Counted from the stretch's first letter, positions 19,720 through 30,588 are shown. The stretch: DNA of 64,000 nt from Isochrysis galbana (GCA_018136815.1 CM030933.1:2708144-2772143); one strand, 5' to 3'. Notes: generated by a model from the letters alone, not told the origin. Numbers and translations are program-made.

Positions 19720-20560
19720 TTCTCCGGTTGCCCTGGCGTTGAGGTTCAGCCGCACGAACTTAGGTAGGGCGGCGGTATTGACAATACTATTAATTAGTAT
19801 TGACCACCATACTCACCCACAAACTGACCGATAGTACAAGAGGGACGAGCAAACTCCCCGATTTCTTGAAGCAAGCGCTTAACACCATACGTAGTCTGAA
19901 TCTCACAACCCTAATAACCAGTAGGGCAGCAGGCAGCAGGCGCTAGGGAGAAAGAGGGAAGGGGATGTGGATGTGGTAGGATAGGGAGGGTAGTTAGGAG
20001 TAGCACGTAGCACAAACAATCTGCCTCACGCCGTGCAAGTAGCGGTTAGTTTTTAAGATTTTTTGTCGTAGTGCATGTACTAGGGTGAAGGGTGGATAGG
20101 ACACACCATGTGCAATGTGCAATGTGCCTTTATTTTTATGCTTACGTGAATTAGTTACGTTCGGCACAACAGCTTAAGCGATAGTAGCTAGGAGATGGCA
20201 GCAGCCTTCAGAATGTGCAGACTAAAACTAGATAGTTCGTTAGGCATTCAACCTCGGCCGCGCCTCGCCCCACTGACCTTGCCCGCGCAACGCCCATACA
20301 TCTCTCTACCCCTATAATGTGGCAGTGGCAGCTTCAGGCAACCACAAATATTCACTATGAATGTCTCGTGACACGTGCAAATACAACAGGCATTTACCTC
20401 TACACGCCACAGAGCAGCAACATCACCGTCGTTTCACAGTCGGTTGAGCGTGGGATCAAATGCATGGCATGCTTAGCCATGGTACGACTGACGTTTGGCG
20501 GTAATTAAGAAAACATGGCATCGATCCGTCCATAACCAGAAAGACGAAGAAAGAGAGTCA
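19720..20560. other. Intergenic stretch with repeat B copy 2, no gene seen
   Basis: Bases 19935-20170 repeat 15790-15990 in the same orientation. The rest holds no frame I can support. The end is probably the 3' UTR of the dynein light chain gene on the minus strand. Confidence 0.5.
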
Positions 20561-20563
20561 AGG

Positions 20564-21533
20564 TTAGATAGCAAGGCCAAACACTGTGGCGATACAATAC
20601 ATGGTCTTGTTGTCCCATTTCAGCGTCGCGCTCCCATCCGATGTATTGTCCCAGTAGCAAGAAGTAGCCATGTGCATTCCCGCACCATTTTTCTGCATGA
20701 TCACACACGTCACGATGTATTTGAATGGTTGCTGTTGTGCCTTCAATCTTTGCATCGCCTGCTCAATCACCTGCAGATGCGGTGGGCAGAAACACAATTT
20801 GGCGTTCCGGCTCCCCGCCTAACAGGTTGCGCAACCCAGATCTTGCCCAGCCGATAAAGGGGTGCAGAGGCACGCCACACATTGGATGTCCACTGTGGCA
20901 CCTTGGTGTGGTTGTACGTCGCGCCGCCAAGTACTGATTCGATGGCCTGAAGAGCGAGGGGTGCTTGGAGTGAATAAAAGCCAATGCAATTTCCTTTCCA
21001 TCAAGTAGGGTTCCTCTCTGCGGCCTCTCTCACCTCTCCCCCGCACAATCTCTTTCTCCCTATCTCTGGGTTTCACCCTTCCTGATGATGTCTTTCTGCC
21101 ACTCCCTTTCTCACTCTACACTTATCTCTCCGTCTGGGTCCCTCTATTCCTCTCTCTCTTCCCGCTTCCCCCCCTCCGCCCCACTCCCCCCGTCTCCCGT
21201 GTAGTCTTGCGGCTGGCGAGACTGATACCGTGGTCTCCTCTCCTTTTCTCCACGTATTCCCATTCTATCTCCCTCTCGCTCCCTCTGTCCATCTCCCCCT
21301 CTTTCTCCCGATCCTTCTCTTTGTCCCTTTCCATCCCTTCCCTCAATCTTCCTCTCACCCCCCACACCACACCACCCCGCTCCCACACTCTCTCCCTTCC
21401 TGGCTTTCCCCCTCCAAGGGTTCTGGCGCTCGGCCGAGCAGCTGGTTCAGTTAGCTGGCCTCACCTCTTTCAACAGGCCAGTCACGTCCTCCTGTGAGAA
21501 GGAAAGCTCGTCTGTCGGCGCCACGTCGTCCAT
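20564..21533 (-). CDS. DYNLT1: Dynein light chain Tctex-type 1
   Basis: Three exons on the minus strand: 21533-21465 ([20 protein letters not shown], ending LKE), 20946-20881 ([19 protein letters not shown], ending TSN) and 20770-20564 ([10 protein letters not shown]...FGLAI). All junctions are GT-AG and phase 0. The joined protein has 113 residues, the same length as the animal protein. The core [19 protein letters not shown], then [10 protein letters not shown] and [15 protein letters not shown] is the near-invariant Tctex-1 fold. Tctex-1 dimerises and binds dynein intermediate chains; it serves cytoplasmic dynein and flagellar inner/outer arms. The first two exons are too short to stand out as open frames. 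The CT-rich coding-strand leader (21540-21680) supports this start. Confidence 0.93.
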
Positions 21534-21539
21534 CGGGAC

Positions 21540-21720
21540 TGGGGAGGCGGAGAGAGGATAAGAGGGAGGAGGACGGAGGGAGGGAGGCAAAGAGGATGCG
21601 AAGGAAGGAGAGGGAGTGGGAAGGAGGGAGAGAGGGAGAGAGGGAGAGAGGGAGAGGAGGGCGCGCCACTCGGAACGGCGGAGTGAGTGAGGGCCGCTGA
21701 AAGAGGGGGGGGGGAGGAAC
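21540..21720 (-). promoter_or_regulatory. Pyrimidine-rich leader of DYNLT1
   Basis: GA-rich on the plus strand (gagagggagagagggagaga...), hence CT-rich on the coding strand, directly upstream of ATG 21533. Together with the CT tract at 21835-22130 it forms the spacer between two divergently transcribed genes. Confidence 0.45.
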
Positions 21721-21834
21721 GAAAGTAGTAGTTAAAAACTGAACTCACAGCATCGGTAGATCCCCCCCTCTTCGGTATCATCTCCTCTCCCGTCCGTTTC
21801 GCATTCCCTTTCGTTTCTTTCGACCGCTGCCGTC

Positions 21835-21892
21835 TCTCTCTCCCTCTTCCTCCCTCTCTCTCCCTCTCACTCTCTCTCTCTTTTCCTCTCTC

Positions 21893-21936
<44 letters not shown>

Positions 21937-21970
21937 TCTTTCTCTCTTCCTCTCTCCCTCTTCCTCCCTA

Positions 21971-22002
<32 letters not shown>

Positions 22003-22130
22003 TCTCTCTCCCTCCCTCCCCCCCCCACCCCCCCCCCCTCTCTCCCTCCCTCTCCCTCTCCCTCCTCTCTTCTCCTCCCCCCCCCCCCGCCCCACCACTC
22101 TCGTGCTCCCTCCTCACGCGCTCGATCTGT
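21835..22130 (+). repeat. CT microsatellite/leader before the MORN gene
   Basis: About 300 bases of nearly pure pyrimidine, (CT)n with CCCTC variants and C runs near 22020 and 22080, ending 19 bases before the ATG at 22149. It lies between the divergent DYNLT1 and MORN genes and is probably both a length-variable repeat and a promoter/5' UTR. Confidence 0.8.
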
Positions 22131-22148
22131 CCGCTCGCTCGGCCCGCG

Positions 22149-23371
22149 ATGGCGAATGACGAATTGCTGGATTCTGCTTCACGCGAGTGGATTTCGCGAA
22201 GGGAGGGGCCGCGCAGGACCATCTATTTCACAAGAAAGCTACCTGGACAGGCAAACTACGCGCGGACGGGGCAATATCTAGGCGAGTGGAAGGCCAACAA
22301 ATACCATGGAAAGGGGACGTTCGAGTCAGCCAACGGCACACGTTACGTTGGCGACTGGGTGCAGGGCAAGCGAGATGGGATGGGCACGCTCTGGGTCAAG
22401 GTGAAAGGCGAGTTGCGTAAGCGGTACGTCGGTCAGTGGAGTGAAAATCACCCGCACGGTCGTGGGATTTACTACTACGCGAATGGCGACCAGTACTCGG
22501 GAGAGTGGAAGAATGGTGTCAGGCATGGCGCAGGAACCTTGACAACAGAGAAAGGTGTCTATGAGGGCGCATTTTTCAACAACAAGAAGCATGGCTTTGG
22601 TATTCTAGATCTTCCTAATGGTGACCATTTTGAGGGAATGTTTGTTGAGGACATGAAAGAGGGTGAGGGTGTGCACTTCTACTTTGACAAGGAGCGGAAA
22701 ACGCACACGAAGCGGTGAGTGGCCTGCCACCATTTGGTTTTTAGTGTGATGCAAAGTGGTCCTTGCTGGCGCCAAAGTTATGCGTGGATGTTGTCTATCG
22801 ATAGTGTGCCCAACACCGATGCCGTCTTCATGCCCGTGCGCATCACGTAAAAAGATGATCTTGACGCCCTCTCCTGCGTTTGCTTCATCGCAGGTATGAC
22901 GGCGAATGGGTGAATGACACACCAAAATGCGGATACTACACTGAGATGCCACCAGACGAAATGGTCCCCGCCTCGCGCCAGCCAGAGCCACTTCCTCCCG
23001 TCGAGCTTGTGGCGCCTGAGCGAGTAATCTCGGACAGGCTAGCCGAGATCCGACGGGAGCGGGCGCATGTGCGTGCAGAGCGCGTGCCGCTTGACGAGCG
23101 CTTCACACCAGAGGAGCTTGAAGCCTTACGGATCGCCTTTGGCCGCGTGGACGTGGAGGACAAGGGCGAGATCACTCTTGCAGAGCTACCACAAGCCTTT
23201 GAACAAGTCGGCATGGAGCCCAGCAACGAAGAGATTGCTATGGTGCTGGCCGAGCTTAACAAGGAGAATCGAGCGGAGACCACTTTCACCTTTCCAGAGT
23301 TCTCACAAGCAGCAGATCTCCTCTCGCCTCTTGAGGATTTAGAGGACGAGGAGCCGGCTGATGAGTTTTGA
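22149..23371 (+). CDS. MORN3: MORN3-like protein with C-terminal EF-hand
   Basis: Two exons, 22149-22714 and 22894-23371, joined as ...KTHTKR|YDGEW with GT-AG borders; 347 residues. Residues about 42-200 carry seven MORN units (YLGEWKANKYHGKGTF, YVGDWVQGKRDGMGTL, YVGQWSENHPHGRGIY, YSGEWKNGVRHGAGTL, YEGAFFNNKKHGFGIL, FEGMFVEDMKEGEGVH, YDGEWVNDTPKCG). The last unit plus the following MPPDEM...PLPPVELVAPERVISD matches the end of animal MORN3, an axoneme/sperm flagellum protein. Beyond that, residues about 265-335 add an EF-hand pair: the first loop DVEDKGEITLAE is canonical (acidic 1, Gly 6, Glu 12), while the second (NKENRAETTFTF) looks degenerate. The EF-hand extension is not part of vertebrate MORN3 and suggests Ca2+-responsive control. 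It is divergent to DYNLT1. Confidence 0.88.
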
Positions 23372-24060
23372 TTGAACGATGGGAAGGCGCCATGAAATGA
23401 CGGTGCCTTCGATTGGTTGGACGTTGTCTTTCACTTTGTGATGGTGGTGTTGACAAGTTGATTGTGCAAATCTGATGGTTATCGAGTTGATCATGCAGAT
23501 GTGGCGAGTGAGCATGCTCTGCGATGGGAGCTGCGAGGTGTGAAGGACGGACCTCTTTGCACCAAGATCTGCCGCTCATACGTGCTGCCCACGGCGCGGT
23601 TTTTGGTAGCTTGGGGGCTTCGGCCCATGTGCACTACTTTGGGCCTTGCGTGGGGGGAGGGCCGGGACAGGCCTGGTGGCGGCGCGTCTGGTGCGAGTTT
23701 GTTTGTTTGTCTTATGCTGCCGGGTGCTAGAGTAATAGTGCCTCGTGGGGCCCGAGCGTGTGAGGGCCCTACCCGGGGGCTTATGTCTTCTGTCGTGAGG
23801 GGTATTTTCCATTCTCTTATTCTTTGCTTTCCTCAACGTTAACGTGTTTCCTAACCTCGGTCGTCGTGGTCACTCTCCATTGCGGTGCCGTGTGGGTGTG
23901 GACTCACTAGATGTGTTCTAGCTGTGCCTAGCCGTACGGCTAGGCGTTGCAATTTTTCACTAGGAATCAAGGTGTTCTTTCCCCCTAGCTACTTGCGGCG
24001 GAAGCTCGCAGTAGGCAGTAGGGTCCCACTGAAAGATCTCCCGCTCTGCTCCGCTCTACA
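23372..24060. other. Intergenic stretch, no gene seen
   Basis: 3' flank of the MORN gene, then GT-rich sequence. The open frames here have no recognisable coding signal. Confidence 0.4.
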
Positions 24061-24061
24061 A

Positions 24062-24570
24062 CAGCCAGCTCCGGTGGCAACAACGGTGGTGGAGCACCAG
24101 GAGGAAAGGAAGGAGGCGGTAGCATTGGCGGAGGAGTCATGGGAGGCGGCGGCAACGGAGGCGACAATGGGGGTGGAGAAGGTGGAACACGCGGTGGTGG
24201 GCGCGGTGGCGGCGAGGGAGGCGAAGAGGGTGGTGGCAGCAACGGTGGTGGAGCACTAGGAGGGAAGGAAGGAGGTGGGGGAGATGGCGGAGGGGTCACG
24301 GGAGGCGGCGGCAACGGAGGCAACAATGGGGGTGGAGAAGGTTGAACACGCGGTGGTGGGCGCGGTGGAGGCGAGGGAGGCGAAGAGGGTGGTGGCAGCA
24401 ACGGTGGTGGAGCACTAGGAGGGAAGGAAGGAGGTGGGTGAGATGGCGGAGGGGTCACGGGAGGCGGCGGCAAGGGAGGCGACAATGGGGGTGGAGAAGG
24501 TGGAACACGCGGTGGTGGGCGTGGTGGCGGCGAGGGAGGCGAAGAGGGTGGTGGCAGCAACGTTGGTGGA
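24062..24570 (-). repeat. 159-bp minisatellite (about 3.2 units), proline-rich in the minus frame
   Basis: The word gcgaagagggtggtggcagc occurs at 24221, 24380 and 24539, a spacing of exactly 159 bases (53 codons), so the minus-strand frame 23985-24659 stays open: runs of PPPSP, PPPRVPPSPPP, PPPPVTPPPS. This looks like a hydroxyproline-rich (extensin/pherophorin-type) domain. I cannot show a complete gene: no signal peptide or folded domain is attached, and a hAT-like element interrupts the upstream side. Confidence 0.75.
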
Positions 24571-24578
24571 GCTGTTGC

Positions 24579-25536
24579 TAGGGGTTGGCAGAAATATCCA
24601 AAAAATCGGACCCAAATATCTAGCAAAAATATCCGCAAAATATCCACCAAGCTACCCAAATATCCGGGAAAATATCCGGCTCATGCGCTGTAAATAGCAA
24701 CACGCGTTCACGCGCTGTAGCTGTTGCGCCATGCTCGTGTGTCGTGTGCCGGGTGGGGCGGGCATTGCTTTGATTTTTGAGCTCTAGCTCTAGCTAGCCT
24801 TCATGTTCCTTCATACAACTGCATTTGACATTTGTTTGTGATTGATGGTTGATGATCGACCTCTTGACCTCATGGCTCATGGAAACCACATCCACATCAC
24901 ACATTGCACAATGCACAACACACATCACACGATACAGCACGATCACGATCACGACTACCTACTGGCGTTGATTGCGGTTGTATCGTACCACCGTGCTCAT
25001 GCGACACAATGCGTGCGCAGGGCGTTGCGTTGACGCGGTGGCTGAGGGCACGCGGCGCGGCTGCGCGGCTGCGAGCGAGCGGCGGGAGCACACGCGAGCG
25101 TTGCGCTTGTGATGCTCGGCCATGCGTGGCGTGTGGTGTTATGGCCGCGGGCTTGGGGCCTGGGGGCGGGAGTAGGGAGTAGGAGGTAGGAGGCAGGTGC
25201 AGCCCCTCACCTCTGCGCATCGTCTTGCCCGCAGTCTGTGTCTGTCGCAATCATCCACAATATTAATATTACATATTCAGCCACTTTATTCACGTATTCA
25301 CCATCTACTTTCTATGGGACTTCGCTGGTGACCCCCAGGCCAGCCACGAGCCACGAGCCCCTCTGTGGTTTTGTTTTCTTGATTGGGGGGTTTTGTTTTC
25401 GCTTAGGCGCCCCTCGACCACCCAAATATCCGTCAAGTATCCAAGGCTCCCACCCAAATATCCAAGACATATCTAATCCTGCCAAAATCTGCCCAAATAT
25501 CCAATGGATATATCCGGATATTTCTGCCAACCCCTA
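24579..25536. mobile_element. Non-autonomous hAT-like DNA transposon (958 bp)
   Basis: Ends are perfect inverted repeats of 21 bases (TAGGGGTTGGCAGAAATAT plus CC) at 24579 and 25536, flanked on both sides by the 8-bp duplication GCTGTTGC (24571-24578 and 25537-25544). An 8-bp duplication with TAGGG-type ends is the signature of the hAT superfamily. The subterminal regions are filled with AAATATCC words (at least six on the left within 90 bases, several on the right), the usual kind of transposase-binding array. No transposase frame is present inside. It sits beside the proline-rich minisatellite. Confidence 0.88.
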
Positions 25537-25976
25537 GCTGTTGCGGGTAAGGGGAACACCCCACGCGGCACGCTCTATTCTTAGAGCGCGCCCCCTCACA
25601 TGCAAGGGGGAGCGTCCCCGACACACTCTATTCTTAGAGCGTGTCTCTCCTTCCGCCCCTCTCTCCCGGTCCCCTCGCATGCAGCTCCAACCGGGATCCC
25701 TTCCTTTCCTCCTTCCATGCAACCCCAGTGGTTCCTTTTGTTCCCTCGGCCCACGAGGCTCGGAGTTCCCCCGCGCTCGCCCCTCGCTTTCCCCCTCCGA
25801 AGCCCGGCTCTCCCCTTCGTTCCATTAGTTTTCCCTCTGTTCCTAGAGTTTCCCGTGTTCTTTTTTCCCGTCGCCCCTTTTATGTTTCTGTCTTGTGTTT
25901 CTTTCTGGCGCGCTCGCCCGGGAGCACCCTCTCTGTGCCTGTCTCCGTGTGCCCCATCCCGTTCTCGTTTGCCACC

Positions 25977-27080
25977 ATGTCCTCCGACCCCACTCTCACG
26001 CCATGTAACAAGACCTCTGAACTCGCCTCGTCACCACCATCACGCTCTCCCTCCCCTTCCGCACATCACACTACCCAAGCTTCACCACATCCACAAGCAC
26101 CACACACATCCACAGGCACATTTGCTCCCGTGCCACCTCACTCGTCACATGGTAGCGGAGGGGTGCCGATCGCACCCTCCCACACGTTCACCCCCGCTCC
26201 TCCCCCTCACGCAGCCACCATCCCGCCGCCACCATTCACCCCCCAGTCCACGTACAACACTCACCTCCGACCCACATCTTCCACTTGTGCAGCCCCACCA
26301 GTCATTCCCATCGACCCACTACCTTTACTCGCCTGTTGTCCACACGCCCACCCCCTCCCAGCCGTTCTTCTACTCTCCCTACGCCGCCGCGCCCGGCATG
26401 CATCACCCTCCGCCAGCTCAGCCACCTATCCTTTCTCCTCACTCCTCTCCACCCCACTTCATCCCTCCCCACATCCCTCCCCAACTCCTACCCATCCCAA
26501 CCCCACCCGAACTTCCCAATCTCATTCGAGACCACCGCTACCAACCACAGGAGCACTACCTCCTCCACCACTCACCTCTCCGAGCCCCCAACACGCCCGC
26601 TTACCCCCACTTCCACCACGACACCACATCGGCCAACACCCAACCCCAACCCCCTTTCCTTAACACATTCCAGCCTGTCTCACCCTCGCTTAATTCTCCC
26701 CAGCCCGATCCGCCTCCTCTGCCGCCCCCAAGACCGTCGCCACCCGCGACAACCGCCTCTCACGTCCAACGTCCTCTCGCCGCCGAGGCACCGCCGACTA
26801 CCCGAGGGCCGCCCCCTTCCAGCCGCCCTCCCACCCATTGGCCACAACCTGAAGCGGCATCCCCTGCTGCTCACCGACCGACGCGTCACTCCCTTCCTCA
26901 CCCGCAGCCGCGCGCTCCACCGCCGGCACCTCCTGGCACACCCCCACCCCCGCCGGACCCCTACTATGACCTCTACTACGACCCGGACGACTTCGACCAC
27001 GACAGCCCCCGACCCGCACGTCGAACCCGTCTCATCACTCTCCCAGCACCTTGCGGGGAATCGGGAGCTCTACACAGTTG
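25977..27080 (+). pseudogene. Proline-rich, gag-like retroelement ORF, frame-broken
   Basis: A good-context ATG (gccaccatg, 25977) begins MSSDPTLTPCNKTSELASSP. The proline/histidine-rich text then continues best in a different frame (SFPSTHYLYSPVVHTPTPSQ, ending PPPPPDPYYDLYYDPDD), and a third frame carries NRELYTVDIHLVNRTSLASY. So at least two frameshifts separate protein-like parts. Similar Ser/Pro-rich openings occur at 46758 and about 51266. I infer a degenerate retroelement structural (gag/ORF1) gene; a host proline-rich protein is the alternative. Confidence 0.35.
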
Positions 27081-27807
27081 ACATTCATCTTGTGAACCGC
27101 ACCTCTTTGGCGAGTTATGACGACACTGCGATCTCTCAAGTCATGATCACACGCATGCTGCAGCTCATTCACAGCTACCGAGGGTTCCGTGTGGATTGTG
27201 CTTTGTGTAGGCTCTCTCTCAAGTTGGTGTTTGTTGTGGTGGGCCTCCTGGGCCTGTGTCACTTGCGACGTTCGCGCGCCCGTGGCTCGCTTGTCCGTTT
27301 GGCCTTCGGGGGCGTTGGGGGGCATCCCTCCTGGTCTGCCTCCCTTTTTGCTCCTGTGCCCCTTGCTGGGGGGTCCTATCTGCTCTTTGTTCAACCCCTT
27401 GTTGTGATGCGGGATTTCCCCATTGGGGTTCTGCTGTAGATGGTACCGGGCCGGCCCCTCGCGCCGGAGCGCGAGGGCGGTACCGCGGTTGTGTAGGGTC
27501 CCAGCCCGGAGGCCTTCCCTTTGGAAGCGTCCCACTGGTGTGGTGTGACTGGTCGTGGCTGTGTGTTGTGTTGGAGGTGTGCTGTATGCTGGCTGCTGCC
27601 AACATGGCAGCCTTGTTCGTGGCGTTCGCGGTGGTCCGCGGGCGTGGCAGGCTGGCTCCTGTGCCCACCTGGCTGGGAGGGTCGTCCTGACGCGGTCGCT
27701 TCGGCGACAGCGGGGTGTCACTCAAACCTTCGTCCATCTCGGCGAGGGCAGCGGCAGCGAGGGAGGGCGGCGGCGCGCGCTCCATGACCCTATCAGTTTA
27801 CTGATAG
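27035..27807 (-). mobile_element. LINE 5' end: hairpin plus ORF1 (MERA type)
   Basis: The hairpin CTATCAG-TTTA-CTGATAG (27790-27807) lies four bases before an ATG at 27785 on the minus strand. The frame starts MERAPPPSLAAAALAEMDEG, continues SDTPLSPKRPRQDDP (a basic nuclear-localisation-like patch) and runs to about 27219 before the frame is lost. The same DNA (gacgcggtcgcttcggcgac) recurs at 37237 and, more diverged, at 32340. Confidence 0.7.
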
Positions 27808-27960
27808 TTGAGATTTTCGTGGCGACAGGTGGCGGTCAAAAAAAATGTCACCCCGCGCCTAACTATAACTATAACTAGCACAAAGCAATCTCCACGAAAG
27901 CGCACCTTGAGCCATGCGCGCATGCCATGCGCCATGCGGTCTTTTCCCAGCGCACTAGCC

Positions 27961-28242
27961 CTAGCCGCGCTGTGAGGTGCAGTCGTACGCCCAGCCCGAC
28001 GCGCCGAGGGGCACACATGTCGAGTGGAGGAGGGTGTTCTCACGCACTTGGATGAGGGTCTCGACCTCTTCTGCCCATGCGTGCGGTGGACCCTCGTGCC
28101 ACTGCTTCAGCGCGCTGAATTTGCTACACAAACTCTCAAACTCTCCTTCCGTCTTTTGGAACATCTCGTCCAAGGATTGGAAGGAGCTTGGCGGTGCCAA
28201 ACGAAGGGAACACCGAGTTGTTGTCGGCCACCGCCACCACAA
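27961..28242 (-). CDS. Possible exon of an unidentified gene
   Basis: The minus frame contains a helical, protein-like segment (SFQSLDEMFQKTEGEFESLC, SALKQWHEGPPHAWAEEVET, LIQVRENTLLHS) with no low complexity, unlike the repeats around it. Upstream on the minus strand is CT-rich sequence (28255-28310) that could supply a polypyrimidine tract and acceptor. I could not build a complete model or name a family. Confidence 0.25.
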   Translation of the reverse strand: MWWRWPTTTRCSLRLAPPSSFQSLDEMFQKTEGEFESLCSKFSALKQWHEGPPHAWAEEVETLIQVRENTLLHSTCVPLGASGWAYDCTSQRG

Positions 28243-28889
28243 CCGACAACCGAGGGGGGTGGGGGGGGGGAAGAGAGGGATTGAGAGAGAGGGAAGATGG
28301 AAGATGCCTCGACCTCGACTCTACTCTCGCTTCTAGCCCCGCTGGCATCTGTGGCGTGAAGCGTCGGCGTGCAGGGCCGGCAGCGGCGGGTCCTCCGTAG
28401 TCATGCAATCCACTTGTGGGGTGCACCCTCGGCCGATGTCGCAGTCTTGGAATTGTGCCAACCGGCCGTCTCCAACCGGCGATAAAAGACCTCGTGCACT
28501 GTCAAGCCTAAGTACACGCACCGAGGCCACAGTGTCCACAATGAGTAGTCCGAGCCGACTACTAACGTGGTGTAACAAAAATAACGTTATTCAGCTCTAG
28601 TAGCATGTGTAATCGTATTCGACACACTCCACATGGACATGCTGGCATGCGTGGCATTGACACACCAACGTCAAGGGGTCACAGAAAAAAAGGTGGTACA
28701 CCGGTCAATACAACCGGACTGGCGCTCGAGATGTACGGGCACCGACAAATACATGACAAAATGATGCCGATGATCGGCCTCCAGCGTTACGCTGGGTAAT
28801 GGGAAAGAAGCAAAAGTGGGAAAGCAACGTCCGACTGCGAGTCAATCACAACGGAGGGGAATATCTAGCCGTGGAGAGCGGCACCAGCA

Positions 28890-30588
28890 CCTAAGCTTGG
28901 AACGGAACCGACGAATGGTGCAAGAAGATGCGCACCTTCTTGTCCTCACAACGCTTGTAGCCGAAGGTGTACTCCACCTTGACCTTGTCGCCAGTGGTCG
29001 CGCAAGTAAAGTAATAGTTGCCCATGGCGAGGGCAATGCCATTTACTGTCTGAATCTGATGGTTGTCATACACACAGTTCGCCCACCCATTGCCTCCGTT
29101 GATGGCGAATCCCCGATCTTCCTCGTGACCAATGGGCACAGCCTTGTAGCCAACGAAGTAAGACATGGCATCTTCGGCGCTGGGGCGGAACTGCGCGGTG
29201 TTGCATTTTGTGGGCTTGAACATGACATCGCCGTGGCCATAGCCGTAGAGCTCTCCCGCGGCCTTCGCAGCAGCGGCAACATAATCTCCTCCCTCAGCGT
29301 AGATTGCGGAGATGCGCTTGATGGCGGCAGCCCAGCGGGTCTGGACGTCCTTCACCTCCTCGACAGTGACGGGTGCACCAATGGCGCCAAGGACTGGGGC
29401 AACGCCGTCAGTCGGCTTCTTGAACGGAACCGATGAATGATGCAGGAAGATGCGAACCTTGCCATCAAGGCAGCGCTTGTAGCCGAAGGTGTACTCCACG
29501 CGAGTCTTGTCGCCGGTGGTTGCGCACGTGAAGTCGTAGTTGCCCATGGCAATGCCAACGCCGTTCTGCACGGTGATCTTATGGTTCATGTATTCCACAT
29601 TGGCCCAGCCCTTGCCACCATTGATGGCAAAGCCAGCATCCTCATCGTATCCGGTCTCGACATTGGCGTTTCCAACGAAGTACGACATGGCATCCTCGCC
29701 CGTCGGGCGGAACTGGACGTCAGCGCACTTCGTCGGCTTGAAGAGCACGTCGCCGTGGCCATATCCGTACAGCTCACCTGCAGCCTCGCCGGCGGCACCA
29801 ACAAAATCACCTCCGGTGAGGTAAGCCTTCGAAATGTCCACAATCGCCTGTGACCACTTGGACTGAATCTCCAGGATCTCTTCCTCCGTGACGGGCTGCG
29901 GAACGCCGGCACCGAACGGAACTGACGAGTGGTGAAGGAAGATGCGCAGCTTACCATCGTCGCACTTCTTGTAGCCGAATGTGTACTCCACCTTGGTGCT
30001 GCTACCATCCGACGCATCAGTGAAATAGTAGTTGCCCATGGCAATAGCGGTGGCACCACGGAGTTCGATCTTGTGGTTGAAGAAGACCACGTCCGACCAG
30101 CCCTTACCGCCATTGATGGCGAACCCCTTGTCCTCCGTGTAACCACCGTCAACGGCGTCGCAACCCACAAAGTAAGACATGGCGTCCTCGCCGGTGGGTC
30201 GGAACTGGTACTCGGCACACTTTGTCGGCTTGAATAGGACCTCACCGTGGCCGTAGCCGTAGAGCTCGCCGGCAGCATCGGCAGCGGCCTGCACATAGTC
30301 GCCGCCCTCGAGGAATGTCGCACTTATCTGCTTGATCGAGTTGGCCCAGAGGTCCTGCGCCGCGATCACTTCTTCCTCAGTGATAGAGAGGTCAGGCACG
30401 AGGGAGGTGGCGATTTCGTCGGACTTGACTTCCTCGACAGCCGCGGGTGACTCGACGGCCGACTCGACCTCGGCGAGGTTCATCGCGAGGGACGGGTACG
30501 CGTGCGTCATCGCCGCATGGCGAGGCGTGCGGAGCACCGCCTGAGGCTGGAGGACCAAGGAGGCGGCGAGGAGGGAGACGTAGAGCAT
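28890..30588 (-). CDS. Iota-class carbonic anhydrase with three CaMKII-AD-like domains
   Basis: Single exon (28891-30588), 565 residues, ATG 30588. Three tandem domains of about 157 residues (70-226, 233-389, 407-563) share the order W..(S/A)I..IS, EGGDY..AA..AAGELYGYGHG, (V/M)LFKPTK, QFRP..EDAMSYFVG, GFAINGG.GW, (I/G)AMGNY.FT, KVEYTFGYK(R/K)C, and end RIFLHHSSVPF. The HHSS motif and this fold mark the LCIP63/COG4337 family, shown to be iota carbonic anhydrases, which hydrate CO2, in some members without a metal. The first 37 residues are a hydrophobic signal (MLYVSLLAASLVLQPQA) plus a basic stretch ending SLAMN, consistent with bipartite plastid targeting. Probable role: carbon concentration. 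The internal repeats are highly similar, implying recent duplication or gene conversion. The upstream in-frame extension to 31080 is C-rich leader and not protein. Confidence 0.9.

Noticed and set aside
25238-25537. Small frames inside the hAT-like element
   Set aside because: They are made of AAATATCC words and carry no transposase motif.
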